Below, piece after piece: positions 10,520-21,492 of a stretch of DNA of 64,000 bases (within the stretch, counting starts at the first letter, position 1; every line of letters begins with the position of its first letter). The DNA is from Beverwykella pulmonaria. Taxonomy: Eukaryota > Ascomycota > Dothideomycetes > Pleosporales > Melanommataceae. The notes under the pieces are model-generated. The model did no database searches, had not been told where the DNA came from, and worked only from the letters and a program-made list of their open reading frames with translations. The DNA is taken from the NCBI GenBank assembly GCA_001599595.1, contig BCHH01000004.1, positions 627,905-691,904 of the forward strand, in the 5' to 3' direction. The position numbers were made by a program, and so were the translations under genes.

Positions 10520-11900
10520 TTATAAGCTGCTCTGACTTGAACTGTCCCACAACAACCCAGTCGCCATATGATCATTGACCCCCATCAGAAAACTCTTACA
10601 AATTTGATACATTTGTCTATTCATCTGATCGTGAGTTGGGCATTGAGCATAGTCTAAAATTGTTTTAGCTACGAGCTGCTGTACATCTAGCGTTACAACA
10701 TACTCGGAATCAAGGGATACTTGCCCTAAGCTCTGACACACTACACGTCTAGCGCCCATTGCGTCATCATCGTTGACTACCCGATTAGCCCATCTCTGAA
10801 TGATCACGGTCTTAATGCTCCTCTAAACTCGGACGTTTCTGTCTTTCAATCACCCTCAACCATCCTGAATCCGCTTGCTCCACTTGCTACCCTTTGAAGG
10901 TGGGATGTTCTCTTGAAGATCTTCGTTTGTCATATTGGCCCGATATGAAGAAGTGCTAGCCCTCGATGCGGAGATTAATCTTGTTTAGGCGTCGTTCGGG
11001 ACACTCAACGGCCGTCTATCTTGGTCAGGGACGTTTGGGTGCCGTCTAATAAGTCGGTTGAAGTTTTGTGAGCTCGGACGTTTGTTCTTGGGGTTGCGGT
11101 GGATCGGCACCTGGATCTGTGAGTCGTGATCTCTTGGTTGCTCGATTTACATTTGTATCCTGAGATAGTGATATTGCTAGAGTGGCTTTCGAATGGTCAT
11201 CATCTTCCACTCGTGCCTGCTTCTAGGAGGAGATCAACTTGTATCATTAGATGATTAATGATACAGGAGTATTTGTGGAGTTTCTGGATTTGCTCCTCGT
11301 GGCTTCTTGCCTGGTGTTTCAGAGTCCAGATCCTGGGATAGGTATTCTGGAGAAACTGGCCCAGATGGCCCAACATCGGCGCCACGTAGTTGCTTGCTGG
11401 ACATACCAGTATCTCTGACACTAACTATATCCACTTGGGCATCTAGCTAAAGAGGATCTGGATCATCCTCTTGTGCTTTCTTGTGGAGTGGTTCATCTCC
11501 TTCATCCACTCGTTCTCCCTGCCGAGATGCGTTGAGCTTTGCATCCCTGGATGATGATAGTAGGCCCGTTTGTGGAGGCTCTGCATCCTCGACTCGCAAT
11601 TTCTTGTGAGCTAGCTCATCCTCTAATTTCCAGGACGGAATCTTTGGAGAACCCGGGCGAGAAAGCTCTACATCAGCTTCTCGCGACCTCTTTCGGGACG
11701 AGAGAGGGACCGTGTTTGGTGCTAACGGTGAATTGCGGCTCGGAGCGTGTCGAGTTTGAGACAAATCAGTCGTAGTAGGCGCCGAGGCTTGCTGTTCAGA
11801 TGAAACTGCTGGCTGCGCGTCTAAATATCCGTTCAACGCCTTCTTGAAATGGCGGAATGTGTCATATATATACCGTGGAGGCAGTAAATCGTCTGTAGAA
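10520..11900 (-). pseudogene. Dead gene with nine in-frame stops, family unknown
   Basis: A single minus-strand frame stays protein-like from about 11900 down to the final stop at 10520, roughly 450 codons, interrupted by about nine stops and no obvious frameshift. The upstream part is Ser/Pro/Lys/Arg-rich with KKLRVED-type basic patches, suggesting a nuclear protein; the last 95 residues (from about 10807) look folded, with the segment VVTLDVQQLVAKTILDYAQC. The interrupting codons are TAG, TAA and TGA, each of which can come from CAG, CAA, CGA or TGG by one transition. A single frame with many transition-type stops is what RIP leaves behind. No ATG is evident at the 5' end. I do not recognise the family. 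Confidence 0.5.
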
Positions 11901-12351
11901 TCGATGTGTATTAAAGGAGTGTGAAAGCCATGTCAAGCTGATAGCTTGCACGAGGACTATATATACCCATTCCAGTGAACTGACTAGAATAGGCAGTGGT
12001 AGAACACGCAGGATATGTGGTTGTGCTGCTGTCAGTTAGGAAAGATTTTCTAGTGCGGTAAGTGTAACGGTAGCGAAGAGAAAAGGCTAGCTTTGTAGCA
12101 AGGCGGGGGCAGAGAGAGATACGTGGTGAGTGGTGAGTGCACAACAGCTTTCCTTGCACAGCGCGACAGCGTGCGTAGTAAACATTCGCTTTCACCAACA
12201 ATTTCCTGACTGGGGGAAAATGTAGGGTCAGTAAGGGCCATGTTGACAGTTGATTGGCTGGACGGGCCATATACGCGCGCTTGAACTCCGCTTCCATTTC
12301 GTGACGACAAGCCTCTCGCTTCCAATCATCAGCCCTCCTATATCAGTAATC

Positions 12352-12740
12352 ATGGCATCCAACTACCAGGTTCTCGGACTCGACCATCCTGCTACAATAG
12401 ACGACATCAAACGTGCTTACCGCTAGATCATGCTCATTGCCATCCCGACAAGACTCGGCATCTTTTAGAGGAGCTGTGGTTCGAATGCGAAGCACAAGCA
12501 AAGGCAGCAAATAACGCATGAGAGGCTCTATCGGACGAGGCGGGTGGGCGCCGATAGGACCAAGAACTGAGCATGGATACACGGAGGTTTGCACAACGAC
12601 AGCAATGAAAGACTGCACAACAACGTCCACAGCGGAGGAATAGGAACCCAGCATCGCCGCGACCTCCACCACGGATTACATAGCGAAACACATTGTGGAC
12701 AGAAGAGGGTGGAAATTGACAGCCAAGCTCTCGACATGGA
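12352..12740 (+). pseudogene. DnaJ (J-domain) gene relic
   Basis: The ATG at 12352 opens YQVLGLDHPATIDDIKRAYR, a clear helix I-II of a J domain. A TAG at 12424-12426 follows at once, and the frame shifts so that HPDK, the invariant J-domain signature, is encoded at 12441-12452. The next part carries a helix III-like stretch (ELWFECEAQAKAANNA) and, after a TGA, EALSDEAGGRR, the helix IV end. A Gln/Arg/Pro-rich stretch with further stops follows to about 12740. J-domain proteins stimulate Hsp70 ATPase. Here one frameshift and at least four stops make it a dead copy. It faces away from the dead gene on its left across a spacer of about 450 bases. Confidence 0.65.
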
Positions 12741-15239
12741 TTTTACAGGATTAACAGTCTAACGTCCTCTATCAGTCATTAGGACTATGGGTGTTATTTG
12801 CACTAGCCGTGCGCTCTCGCTCACGATTACGGAGCGCGAAAGAGGTATCGATTAACATGCATCGCAGGCACAGCCAACACAGAATCGCGAAGCTGATTTC
12901 CATCTTTCAGCGCTACGAAGTCTTGCCTGGCAAACTTCGCACATCGGTTTTCTTCTCACTTCGCACCAACGATAATGAGTCCCGCTTGAACTTAGCATGG
13001 CCATGGGCTTTTGCTGGAGATGTTGAGACCGGCATCGCCTTCCCAGAGGGCCTGTAGAAAATTTGGGCAACATATAGGTTTGAAGCACACAGTTGGTGGA
13101 CGACGGAGAAGAGGAGGGTGAGGGTACATGGCCGGAGCCAATTCTCAGACGTTTCTCTATGCCTAGATCAATTATTGTCGCGGAATTGGGGGAAGACGAC
13201 GATGCTGAGGTGGAGATGCATTATTTGGCTGCAGCCAGGTATCGGAAGGGAGATGGGGATGAGCGATGGAGTTTGCGGGTAATCGATTTTCCATGTGTAT
13301 GTGCGGTGGAAATAGTGAGTGGTCTGTACTAAAGGCCTAGGACTTGGAATAGTTAAGTCTCGCACAACGAAAGAAGAAGTGGCCTCCATGGTGCGATGAG
13401 GTGGTGGATGCGTGGCGAGATCATTGATGGAGTGACGCTTGGCGATGAAGACCTACAATGCACTTATTTAAAGGCCTTGTTGTGGTATTGACGTGCACTC
13501 CACCTACGTACGATTGCGGCAAGACAGGAGGTCGGCGAGGATCCATTACAGGGTGGCGAGCGGAGATGATAGGAAGACGAGATGTCACCCGAGGTCTTAG
13601 AGTAGCTGTAGGGACTATTGAATAGAAAGACAATCGAAGATCCATGCTAGCCTCCGCGGTGTTCAGATTCCACGTGTGGGGGAGCCGGTCTGTGAGTGGC
13701 CAGACGGATTGGATGCAAAACAGTGCTCCAGCAACAACCGACACCAATCGCCTTAACTCTTTTTTTTTTGCTCATGGGAAATGTTGGAGTATCCAAGGAC
13801 TGAGGCGTCGACCTAGAAGCACATCAAAGCTTAGGATTCTAGGCATCTGGGCTGCCGTCGTCAAGCATTGCCCAGCTACATTGGCCAAGTCAAAGGTCTT
13901 TGCAGATGTGCGATTGGAACTGGGGTTTGCGCATCCCGATCCGAGCTGCATGCTCCCGGGCCCGCTGTGTCGGTATGTTTGGCCTGACAGGTGTGGGGCT
14001 CGAGGTGACGATGGGTAGTGTCCGTTCTGTAAGGAACAGGCAGTAGCCAATTTCTTTGCGTTCGAAGGTCCTCTGAGTAATGTCAAAGCGTATAATAAGA
14101 TCACAAGACTCTGTCGAGTAAGCGGAGGAGCTTCTCGATGCGCTCTGGTCTGAATAAGGTTGTCGTGACTGTGGGGGAGGCATATTCCAGTCTGCCCTAC
14201 CACGTGCAAGTGCAACGCAGGTTCAACACGATTCGCTGGAAGTCATTTCGCAGGGTTTTATTCACGCGGGTTTAGCAATCGTGGTGGACTGGATATGGCT
14301 ACTGACCAGGCTGGTTTCGTGCAGGACAAGCGAGGACTTTCCACACCTGACAAATCCCTGTAGGAGGCTGAAGGCAGGCCTGCCGGCAGATTCTGGGGCT
14401 CCAAAGCACGAGTTGGATTTCTGCATAGCCAGAATATGCCTCGCCAGCTTCGTTCACTGCCTCTCTCTGACCGGTTCGGTACTGGCGAGGGGGGCCTGGC
14501 GACTGCCGCAGTGGACATGCCCTGGCCCATGAGAGATGCACGTAATGTAGAACGTTCCTGGCGCATGGATCTTCTGGAACACAAATTTGATGTCGCCAGA
14601 AACGGGACGGCGGGGGTGATGAAGCGTGCGCTGCGAATACTTGGCGACGAAGCAGGCCCACAGAGTGACACACAAACAGCACCCGTTCCCGATGCCTAGA
14701 CGCCACATCGAAGGGCCCAACATGGTGGGCGACATGGGAAAGGTTCTCGATGGGGGCGCCGAGGCTGGGAATCCGCGAGGTTGTCGTTGAGGTTGAGACG
14801 CTGAGGTCGAATTGACCAGCCCACGTTCTCGCTCCGCGCGCGCTGATTGGGCGGCTGTTTTCGATATCTCACTGCAACACCAAGCCGACCTTCCGCATTT
14901 GTCGGTAATGCGACGAATCCAAGGGCCCGGCCTCTTGCAACGCCGCCAGTAGAAACGAGTAGCGCGTCTCCCACGCTCGCGCACGCCGACCCCTCGACAT
15001 TTACCACAAACCGCCGCCGTGTGCCAAACCTGCGCGCCCTCATTCGCCCGTGCGGGCAAGTCCGCCAAGGGGTCTGGCGCAGCCTTGGGTGCGACCCTAT
15101 ATATCTTGTGCAGCGCCGGATCTCTCCAAATTGACCGTCCTCACTTCCACAAAGTCTTGACACTCTTGTCACAATCTTGTCACTCTCTTGACCGTGGGAT
15201 CCAGCATTGGCAAGCCGACATTGGCAAAGCTTTGACGCC
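12741..15239. other. Long gene-poor region upstream of the phosphate symporter
   Basis: Moderately GC-rich from 14250 on, which lengthens chance ORFs on both strands. None shows a recognisable domain, and those ending near 15400 on the minus strand lie antisense to the symporter. Two CACGTG hexamers occur at 13671-13676 and 14201-14206, the core bound by Pho4/NUC-1-type regulators, but they are about 1.6 and 1.0 kb from the start codon, so I do not call them operators. Confidence 0.35.
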
Positions 15240-17095
15240 ATGGCCGCCAAAACATCCGGCGGGAACAACGCCTTCCACAACTTCCACAACGACTTCGCCC
15301 ACATTGCCGACCCTAATGAGCGCCGCAGACTCGCCCTTGCCGAGATTGACAAGGCCTCCTTTGGCTGGTACCATGTGCGCGCCTGTCTCGTCGCTGGCAC
15401 GGGCTTCTTTACAGATTCCTATGATGTGAGATCAGCTTATGGGGATAGTTCCAAAGAACAGCGAAACTGATGCCGACCCCAGATCTTTTGCGTGTCGCTC
15501 CTAACCATTATGCTGGGAGTCGTGTACCACAAGGGCACCCTCACCACGCCCCAAGACACTGCTATCAAGGTCTCGACGTCTGCCGGCACCGTCATTGGCC
15601 AGCTGGGCTTTGGTGCTCTTGCTGACATCGTGGGCCGCAAGAGGATGTATGGACTCGAGCTCATCCTCATCATTGTCGCTACCCTCGCCCAGTGCCTGTC
15701 GGGCCCGGGCCCGGCAACGTCCGTTGTCGGCCTCGTCATCTTCTGGCGCGTGCTCATGGGCATCGGTATGTTCCACCTTCTCTTAGAGTCACGTGCCTAC
15801 CTCTAATACTACCCCCCCAGGAATCGGTGGTGACTACCCGCTCTCCTCCATCATTACCTCCGAATTCGCTACCACCAAGTGGCGCGGTGCCATGATGGGC
15901 GCCGTCTTCGCCATGCAGGGTTTCGGCCAGCTTGGTGGTGCCCTCGTCATGTTGTGCCTTACCGCTGGCTTCAAGGGCTCCCTCAGCACCGCCAAGGATT
16001 ACGCTTCCTGCACTGGCAGCTGTGTAGTTGCCGTTGACAAGATGTGGCGTGCCCTGATCGGCTTCGGTATTGTGCCCGCCGCCCTTGCTCTCTACTACCG
16101 TCTTACCATCCCGGAAACGCCCCGCTATACCTTCGATGTTGCCCGCGATATCGAGCAAGCCCACGCCGACGTGGCCAAATATGTCTCTGGTGCTCACGGT
16201 GTCGGCAAGGCTGATGAAATTAGCCCCGCCGAGGCTCGTCATGAGGCCGAGCAACTTGAAGTCCCCAAGGCTTCTTGGAATGACTTCTTTAGCTTCTATG
16301 GCAAGATCAATAATGGAAAGATTCTTTTCGGTACCGCCATGTCCTGGTACGAACCCTTATCTCTCAGACGACATTGACATTGCTAATACGAATAGGCTCC
16401 TACTTGATGTCGCCTTCTACGGTCTTGGTCTGAACTCCTCCACCGTCCTCCAGGCTATCGGATATGGCGGTGGGGCTACAGTCTACCGCAAACTCTTCAA
16501 CCTGGCTGCCGGAAATTGCATTCTCGTCTGCGCTGGTGCCATTCCCGGCTACTGGCTCGCTGTTGCTACCATTGACACCGTCGGCCGCAAGCCCCTCCAA
16601 CTGATTGGCTTCATATGCCTGACCATTCTTTTCATCGTCTGGGGCTTCGCCTACAATCACATCTCTCCCCATGGCATGCTCGGCATCTATGTTCTCATCC
16701 AGCTCTTCTTCAACTGGGGCCCCAACACGACTACTTTCATCGTCCCTGGAGAGTGCTTCCCCACCCGCTACAGATCGACCTCCCACGGTATCTCTGCCGC
16801 TTCCGGCAAGATCGGTTCCATCATTGCCCAGGCCGCCATCGCGCCTCTGCGAACACGTGGTGCCGACAAGACCCATGCCAACCCGTGGCTCAACCATGTC
16901 ATGCAGATCTTCTCCGCATTCATGTTCTGCGGCATCTTCACTACCCTCCTCATCCCTGAGACCAAGCGCCGCACACTCGAGGACTTGGCGCAAGATTGGG
17001 ACATGGGCGGTGAGAGCATCACCGGAGCACCCATGGCGAAAGGTTCCACTACCGGGGGGAGCGATGAGATTGTTGCCGAGCCGAAGCCGGAGTAG
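15240..17095 (+). CDS. High-affinity inorganic phosphate:H+ symporter (PHO84/PHO-5 type)
   Basis: Four exons, 15240-15425, 15483-15765, 15821-16346 and 16396-17095, give 564 residues, close to yeast Pho84 (587) and the usual length of the phosphate:H+ symporter group of the major facilitator superfamily. Visible signatures are the GADIVGRKR-like loop between helices 2 and 3 (here GALADIVGRKRMYG), the GIGGDYPLS motif of helix 4, the ESPRY-equivalent IPETPRYT, DTVGRKP after helix 8, and the helix 11 region with GIFTTLLIPETKRRTLE. The protein should sit in the plasma membrane and import phosphate at low external concentration. All splice junctions keep frame and interrupt conserved motifs precisely. 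The ATG at 15240 matches the N-terminus of the family (NNAFHNFHNDFAHI before the first helix). Confidence 0.92.
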
Positions 17096-17832
17096 ATAAT
17101 TTGAGCTGCCACTTTTCTCTATATTGTCACATACCCTGGATGCCGTTTTGCTTGTTTGGTCGATTGGTCGGTTAGTAGAACGGACTGGGGATTTCTTTTA
17201 GCTACGAGAGGTGGCAGAGAATGGGTCGAGAGGCACACCCTCTGCTATCTCAATGTACTTTTGCGCCTACGCTGATATCTCTACATTAATTTACAATAGA
17301 CTAAACATTGTATGTCGGTCTCCATTAATATATTACCAATGACAACGTCACCAAAATCTAGGATTGATGTGTATCTCACATGCCGCTTTCCTGCTCTGAC
17401 ATAGCTGACATGCATCCTTACCTGGAAAGAAGGTTAACCGTTAAATGTAAAATTAAAAATGTGACAAAGCAAAGCATGGAAGAAAAGAAACGTCGAGGAA
17501 AGAAACCAGAATTTTTTTTTTGGGGTTGACAAAGCATTCACACAGCTCTCTCTAGAGACACATAAAATCGGCCTGTTACAACAGAGTATTTCGATTCCGC
17601 ACCTGTCCATGTTAATTTTCGAGATGGAAGCGCTTGATACTATAGCCTTCTTCATTGAATTCAAATACGTAGGCCGGTTAATTAGTGGGGTAAACATTCA
17701 ATTCATCCAAGATGGGTGGAAGAGATATATACAGTAATCAATCAAGCCTCAAGGGACGCAAGTAGAGAAAAGAAAAGGGGAGGCGGAAGTAGCCAGGCGT
17801 AAGGCAGGTCCAACATTTCCTACTCCGCATAC
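17096..17832. other. Convergent spacer
   Basis: Lies between the 3' ends of the phosphate symporter and the DUF4360 gene. AT-rich, with a poly-T run near 17510-17520. No gene seen. Confidence 0.5.
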
Positions 17833-18679
17833 CTAGTTCACAATCGGCCGCCCAGTCAAATCGACCTCGCGCCCTAGATTCCCCTCATCAAAGCTCGGTG
17901 GGCGAATCCCGCCAGTATTACCGTCTCCCGTATTCCCACCCTTGGCCGTGCACTTCTGCCACTGGACATAGTACTTCTGAGAGAACTTCGCATCCACGGT
18001 GTCAACAGTGAGCAAGTTGAGTCCAGTGGCGCTCATAGGAATGAGGCGAACTTCGGACTTGATGTTCAGCATTCCTTGCTCGCCACAAGGAGACCAGACG
18101 GCTGAGCCGGCGTCGACTTCGTCGTGCTTGAGATAGTTACCCTCGAGGGGGCCAGTGAATGTTGTTGGGAGAACGGTCTGGGTAGTTGTCAGTATGGAGG
18201 GTCGAGCAAGATGATGCAGTGTTAGTGGTGATGATGAAGAACTATGATAGACAGGGAAAGATGAGGAACTTGCGGGTGGGGTTACATACCTGATTCTGCT
18301 GACCAGAGAAATAATAAGTGCTCTGTGCCGTCCCCTGCACGCCCTTCTCCAAACTCGCATAGCCCCTGAAATCCGCACCGAAAACCGAATACTGGAATCC
18401 ACTCGGATACTTCAGCTTCAGCTGCAGCTGGCAGAACTTGCGGCGCTCTGTCGCCGGAATGTTAGGACCAGATTGCACGGTGTACGTGTCAAAAGAGAGG
18501 GTGATGGTGGTCCTGTCGTCAGACAGGAGTCCTTGGACAGATTTGTCGGGGCATCCGGTACCACCGTAGGTCACGGCGCTGATTTCGACCTCGTGGCCCG
18601 AGGGCTTGTCTTGGGGGACGGGTGTTGGGGAGGTGGAGGCCAGAGCGGCAAGGCCGAGAAGGGCAGTAGTGTACTTCAT
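17833..18679 (-). CDS. DUF4360 secreted protein
   Basis: Two exons, 18679-18290 and 18177-17833, give 244 residues. The start ATG opens a signal peptide (KYTTALLGLAALAST). The mature part has the beta-rich pattern of DUF4360: the early VTYGGTGCPD, the LSFDTYTV strand, RKFCQLQLKLKYPSGFQYSV and, in exon 2, a WSPCG and a final WQKC cysteine. DUF4360 proteins are secreted, of unknown function and widespread in filamentous fungi. The tail after the last cysteine is Gly/Asn-rich and short. The intron has GTATGT and CAG ends with a CTGAC-like branch site. Confidence 0.85.
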
Positions 18680-18789
18680 TTTTTCCCTTTAGCGTTCGTG
18701 GTGTGAAAATGTGAAGAAGTAGTGGTTTCGTTCAGAGTAAAGTGAAGATCTCCTGCTGATGATGCTTCTTCGAGGTCGAATCAATACCC

Positions 18790-18796
18790 TTTTATA
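18790..18796 (-). promoter_or_regulatory. Putative TATA box of the DUF4360 gene
   Basis: TATAAAA on the minus strand about 110 bases before the start codon at 18679. Confidence 0.5.
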
Positions 18797-21492
18797 CTTC
18801 ATCCTGGGCTTAACACGTTTCGAGACTGTCCAGGAGCTTTGGCGAGATGGTCTCATTCCTAACCCAAAAACCACTCCGAGACGTATCGCGAGGTTCCAAG
18901 GCCGCCTGGAGATGACCCATATATTGATCGATAGTTCGCCTAAATGAAGGCATAATCTCTTGATTGCCCTTTCTTCTGTGTCAATCTTAGAAACATTTCT
19001 CTCCAGACAAGATTTGGAATGATTCCAGCGAGACAGAGGGTGAGGAACTAAAAAACCTTCGAGAAAGGTGAGGGTCGAACCATAAATTTCCGAATCGAGC
19101 GAAAGGGTATATTACTAAATTGGGCACTCCGGTGTTCTTAGAGGAGCCGTTTCCTATCGTAATGTATTGATTCATATGTTCTCGGCGACTTTGGAATCTT
19201 GGATGTGTAACGCAATATCTCAACATTCGATATAGAAGCAATGAGCGAGTTGAAAAGCGAATCGATGGCGGACAAGTACGCTGCGGTCGTTGCAATGCTC
19301 GTACACGCAGATGAATGGCTATTCATAGCAACTCTCAGTCCTGGTAAAAGGATTCACTTTGTGACGTACCAAAGGATCCATCATAAACATTCATTCAATC
19401 GAATATGCAATTCGGAGGAATTTCGGTAGCGAGTGATCTGGATGTGGCGTCTCTCGTATGCAATATCTCATATTGGTGGTGTTTGCCTTGTGCTTGGTCG
19501 TTACAATATGAAATGCGGGGCGTCAGCCTTACTGCGCGGGTTAGTCAATGTTGCACGATGATTGAGCTAATTTCGGAAGTTGTGCGTTGAGTGAGGTGCA
19601 TATTGCGGAACCGATATTACTATCCTTGATATTATGTTGCGGCTCAGCGCTGATCAGGGCAGGCGACCCGACAGCATGGCTCCAGGTCGCATATATCTGA
19701 CCGAATGATGCATCTAAGTTTAAGGCCGAATAAAGTCCAGCTGCCAAGTCACTGGAGTCATCTGGGAATATTGAAGTTGTATCGAAGTGTTGCGATATTG
19801 AGGGCTTGTAAAGAGCACGTGCTATATATATGCACATAGAATCGTTGCCGCGATGAGCGTAGCTGTACCATGCTTCCGCATACAGTGCAGAAGGAACACA
19901 TTTTGGATGCCTTTCCATGAACGAATGGTGCGGGGAGTGATTTGGAATATGCATTCGTATCAATATCAGAGCGCCGGTTGGTGATTCTCAAATTGGTACT
20001 AGAGAGGCTCTTTCCGCGGCATATGTTTCGGCATGGCGTTTCTCGTTTCCCCTGGAAATAAGTTCATCTTCCCCGTTGCTAGTGATAGAATCTCAGGATG
20101 TCCGAAAACCGTAGTCCTCGGACAATTGAAGTTTCTACAGGAAGTGCTTTCAAAACAGATCAGTATGACCACTAGATACGCAGCCGACGAGGTGAGGTTA
20201 GCGGTGACGAATGAGACATGCAGATTAGCTGTGATTCAATCCAGGTATTCGGCAGCCTGTCTCCGGGTTCGGGCAATGGGTTTAGTGTGGGATTTTGGGC
20301 GAACGGATGCAAACCGTGGCAGCTTCCGGGAAACGCATTTCGCCTCGGAAATACTAGACTCGAGGATCCTGCAGGTAGCGATCTAGCTCAGGTGATTCGG
20401 AAAATTTTGTAGAAAACTCCAGAACGGGAATGCGCTCGAAAACTGCAGCAGGGACACGCTGTGTCTTTGATTGTATGCATGTACGCTTCGTCGAAGCAAG
20501 TGTATTTACTGCGAGGGAGACTGACCGCGGAAGCATAACACCATGTCTCTGGATACTAGATCAAGACTATTGTGGACTTTATGAGTTGTTGTAGATGGGC
20601 TGCATGAATAGGTCATACGTGAGAGTGTGTCCTTGCGACATAGTGATGCTGCGTTCTCAAAGCTGAAGAGTAATGCATGACGCGATGAGTATCGTACCGC
20701 TATTGGTGTATGCCGGAGACAGCCGCGAGAATTTATGTTATGGCCTGGCTCCGGTCATGACCTGTTGATGCTGTGATATGCTTGCAAAGGAGAGAGCCTT
20801 AGTTGTAAATCCTGATGTAAGAAACCAAATGGATCATCTTTGATGCAGACGACGGATACAGTTGTAGCAATAGCGATAGATAACCAAACGCGGTCGCGAT
20901 TCTGAGTGAGCGCTTTGTTTTCCAAGGTAAAAAATACATCCCATGCTAGAAAGAGACGGCGGCGGGCGGTACACCTCCCTCCCCCTGTCTTATATACAAC
21001 GGCTGCGAATAGAAGAAGCATTTGAGGAAGCACCTCTAATGCACAGTAGAGGTGTCACATTAGTAATATAACCGATGTGTTATTCATCGTGATGGCAGTC
21101 GTGATGCGATGAGGAGAGATGATACTAGATTGTTTGAAGACTGTTGATTTCGAAGGTGGCTTGTGCTCCATTTTTACCGGTTACAGGTGGGATACGTGAC
21201 CATCATCCAACCTACTGCAATACCAACTAGATACTATGTAAGAACGACTATTCCGGAGATTAGATGATGTGGATTGAGTTGTCTTCTGTATGATGTATGT
21301 AATGTACAGCTCATATAAAGGCAGCGACTGATTAGTCAGTGCCGTATCCAAATGACTGGTATTCTAGTGGTGTCCTGGGCTGTGTGGAGGGAGTAATTTA
21401 CCAGTGTCTCCAGATCTTTCCTTGGCTACACTTCGTATAGCTTATCTTCCGTGTCTTAATTTGTACCATCTGACTTCTCAATGGAAATCCCG
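18797..21492. other. Gene-poor region
   Basis: Several ORFs of 60 to 140 codons occur on both strands but none has a recognisable motif or a partner exon. The stretch at 20218-20412 (plus) has a Gly/Trp/Cys-containing sequence (GSGNGFSVGFWANGC) that might be a remnant of a secreted protein. I see no intact gene. Confidence 0.3.

Noticed and set aside
13671..14206. Two CACGTG hexamers upstream of the phosphate symporter as Pho4/NUC-1 sites
   Set aside because: They are about 1.0 and 1.6 kb from the start codon, and a six-base palindrome occurs by chance in a window this size.
13421..15400. Four long minus-strand ORFs in one frame, almost end to end
   Set aside because: They cover the GC-rich leader of the phosphate symporter and part of its exon 1, have no recognisable motif and are rich in Arg, Pro and Ser as chance ORFs are.
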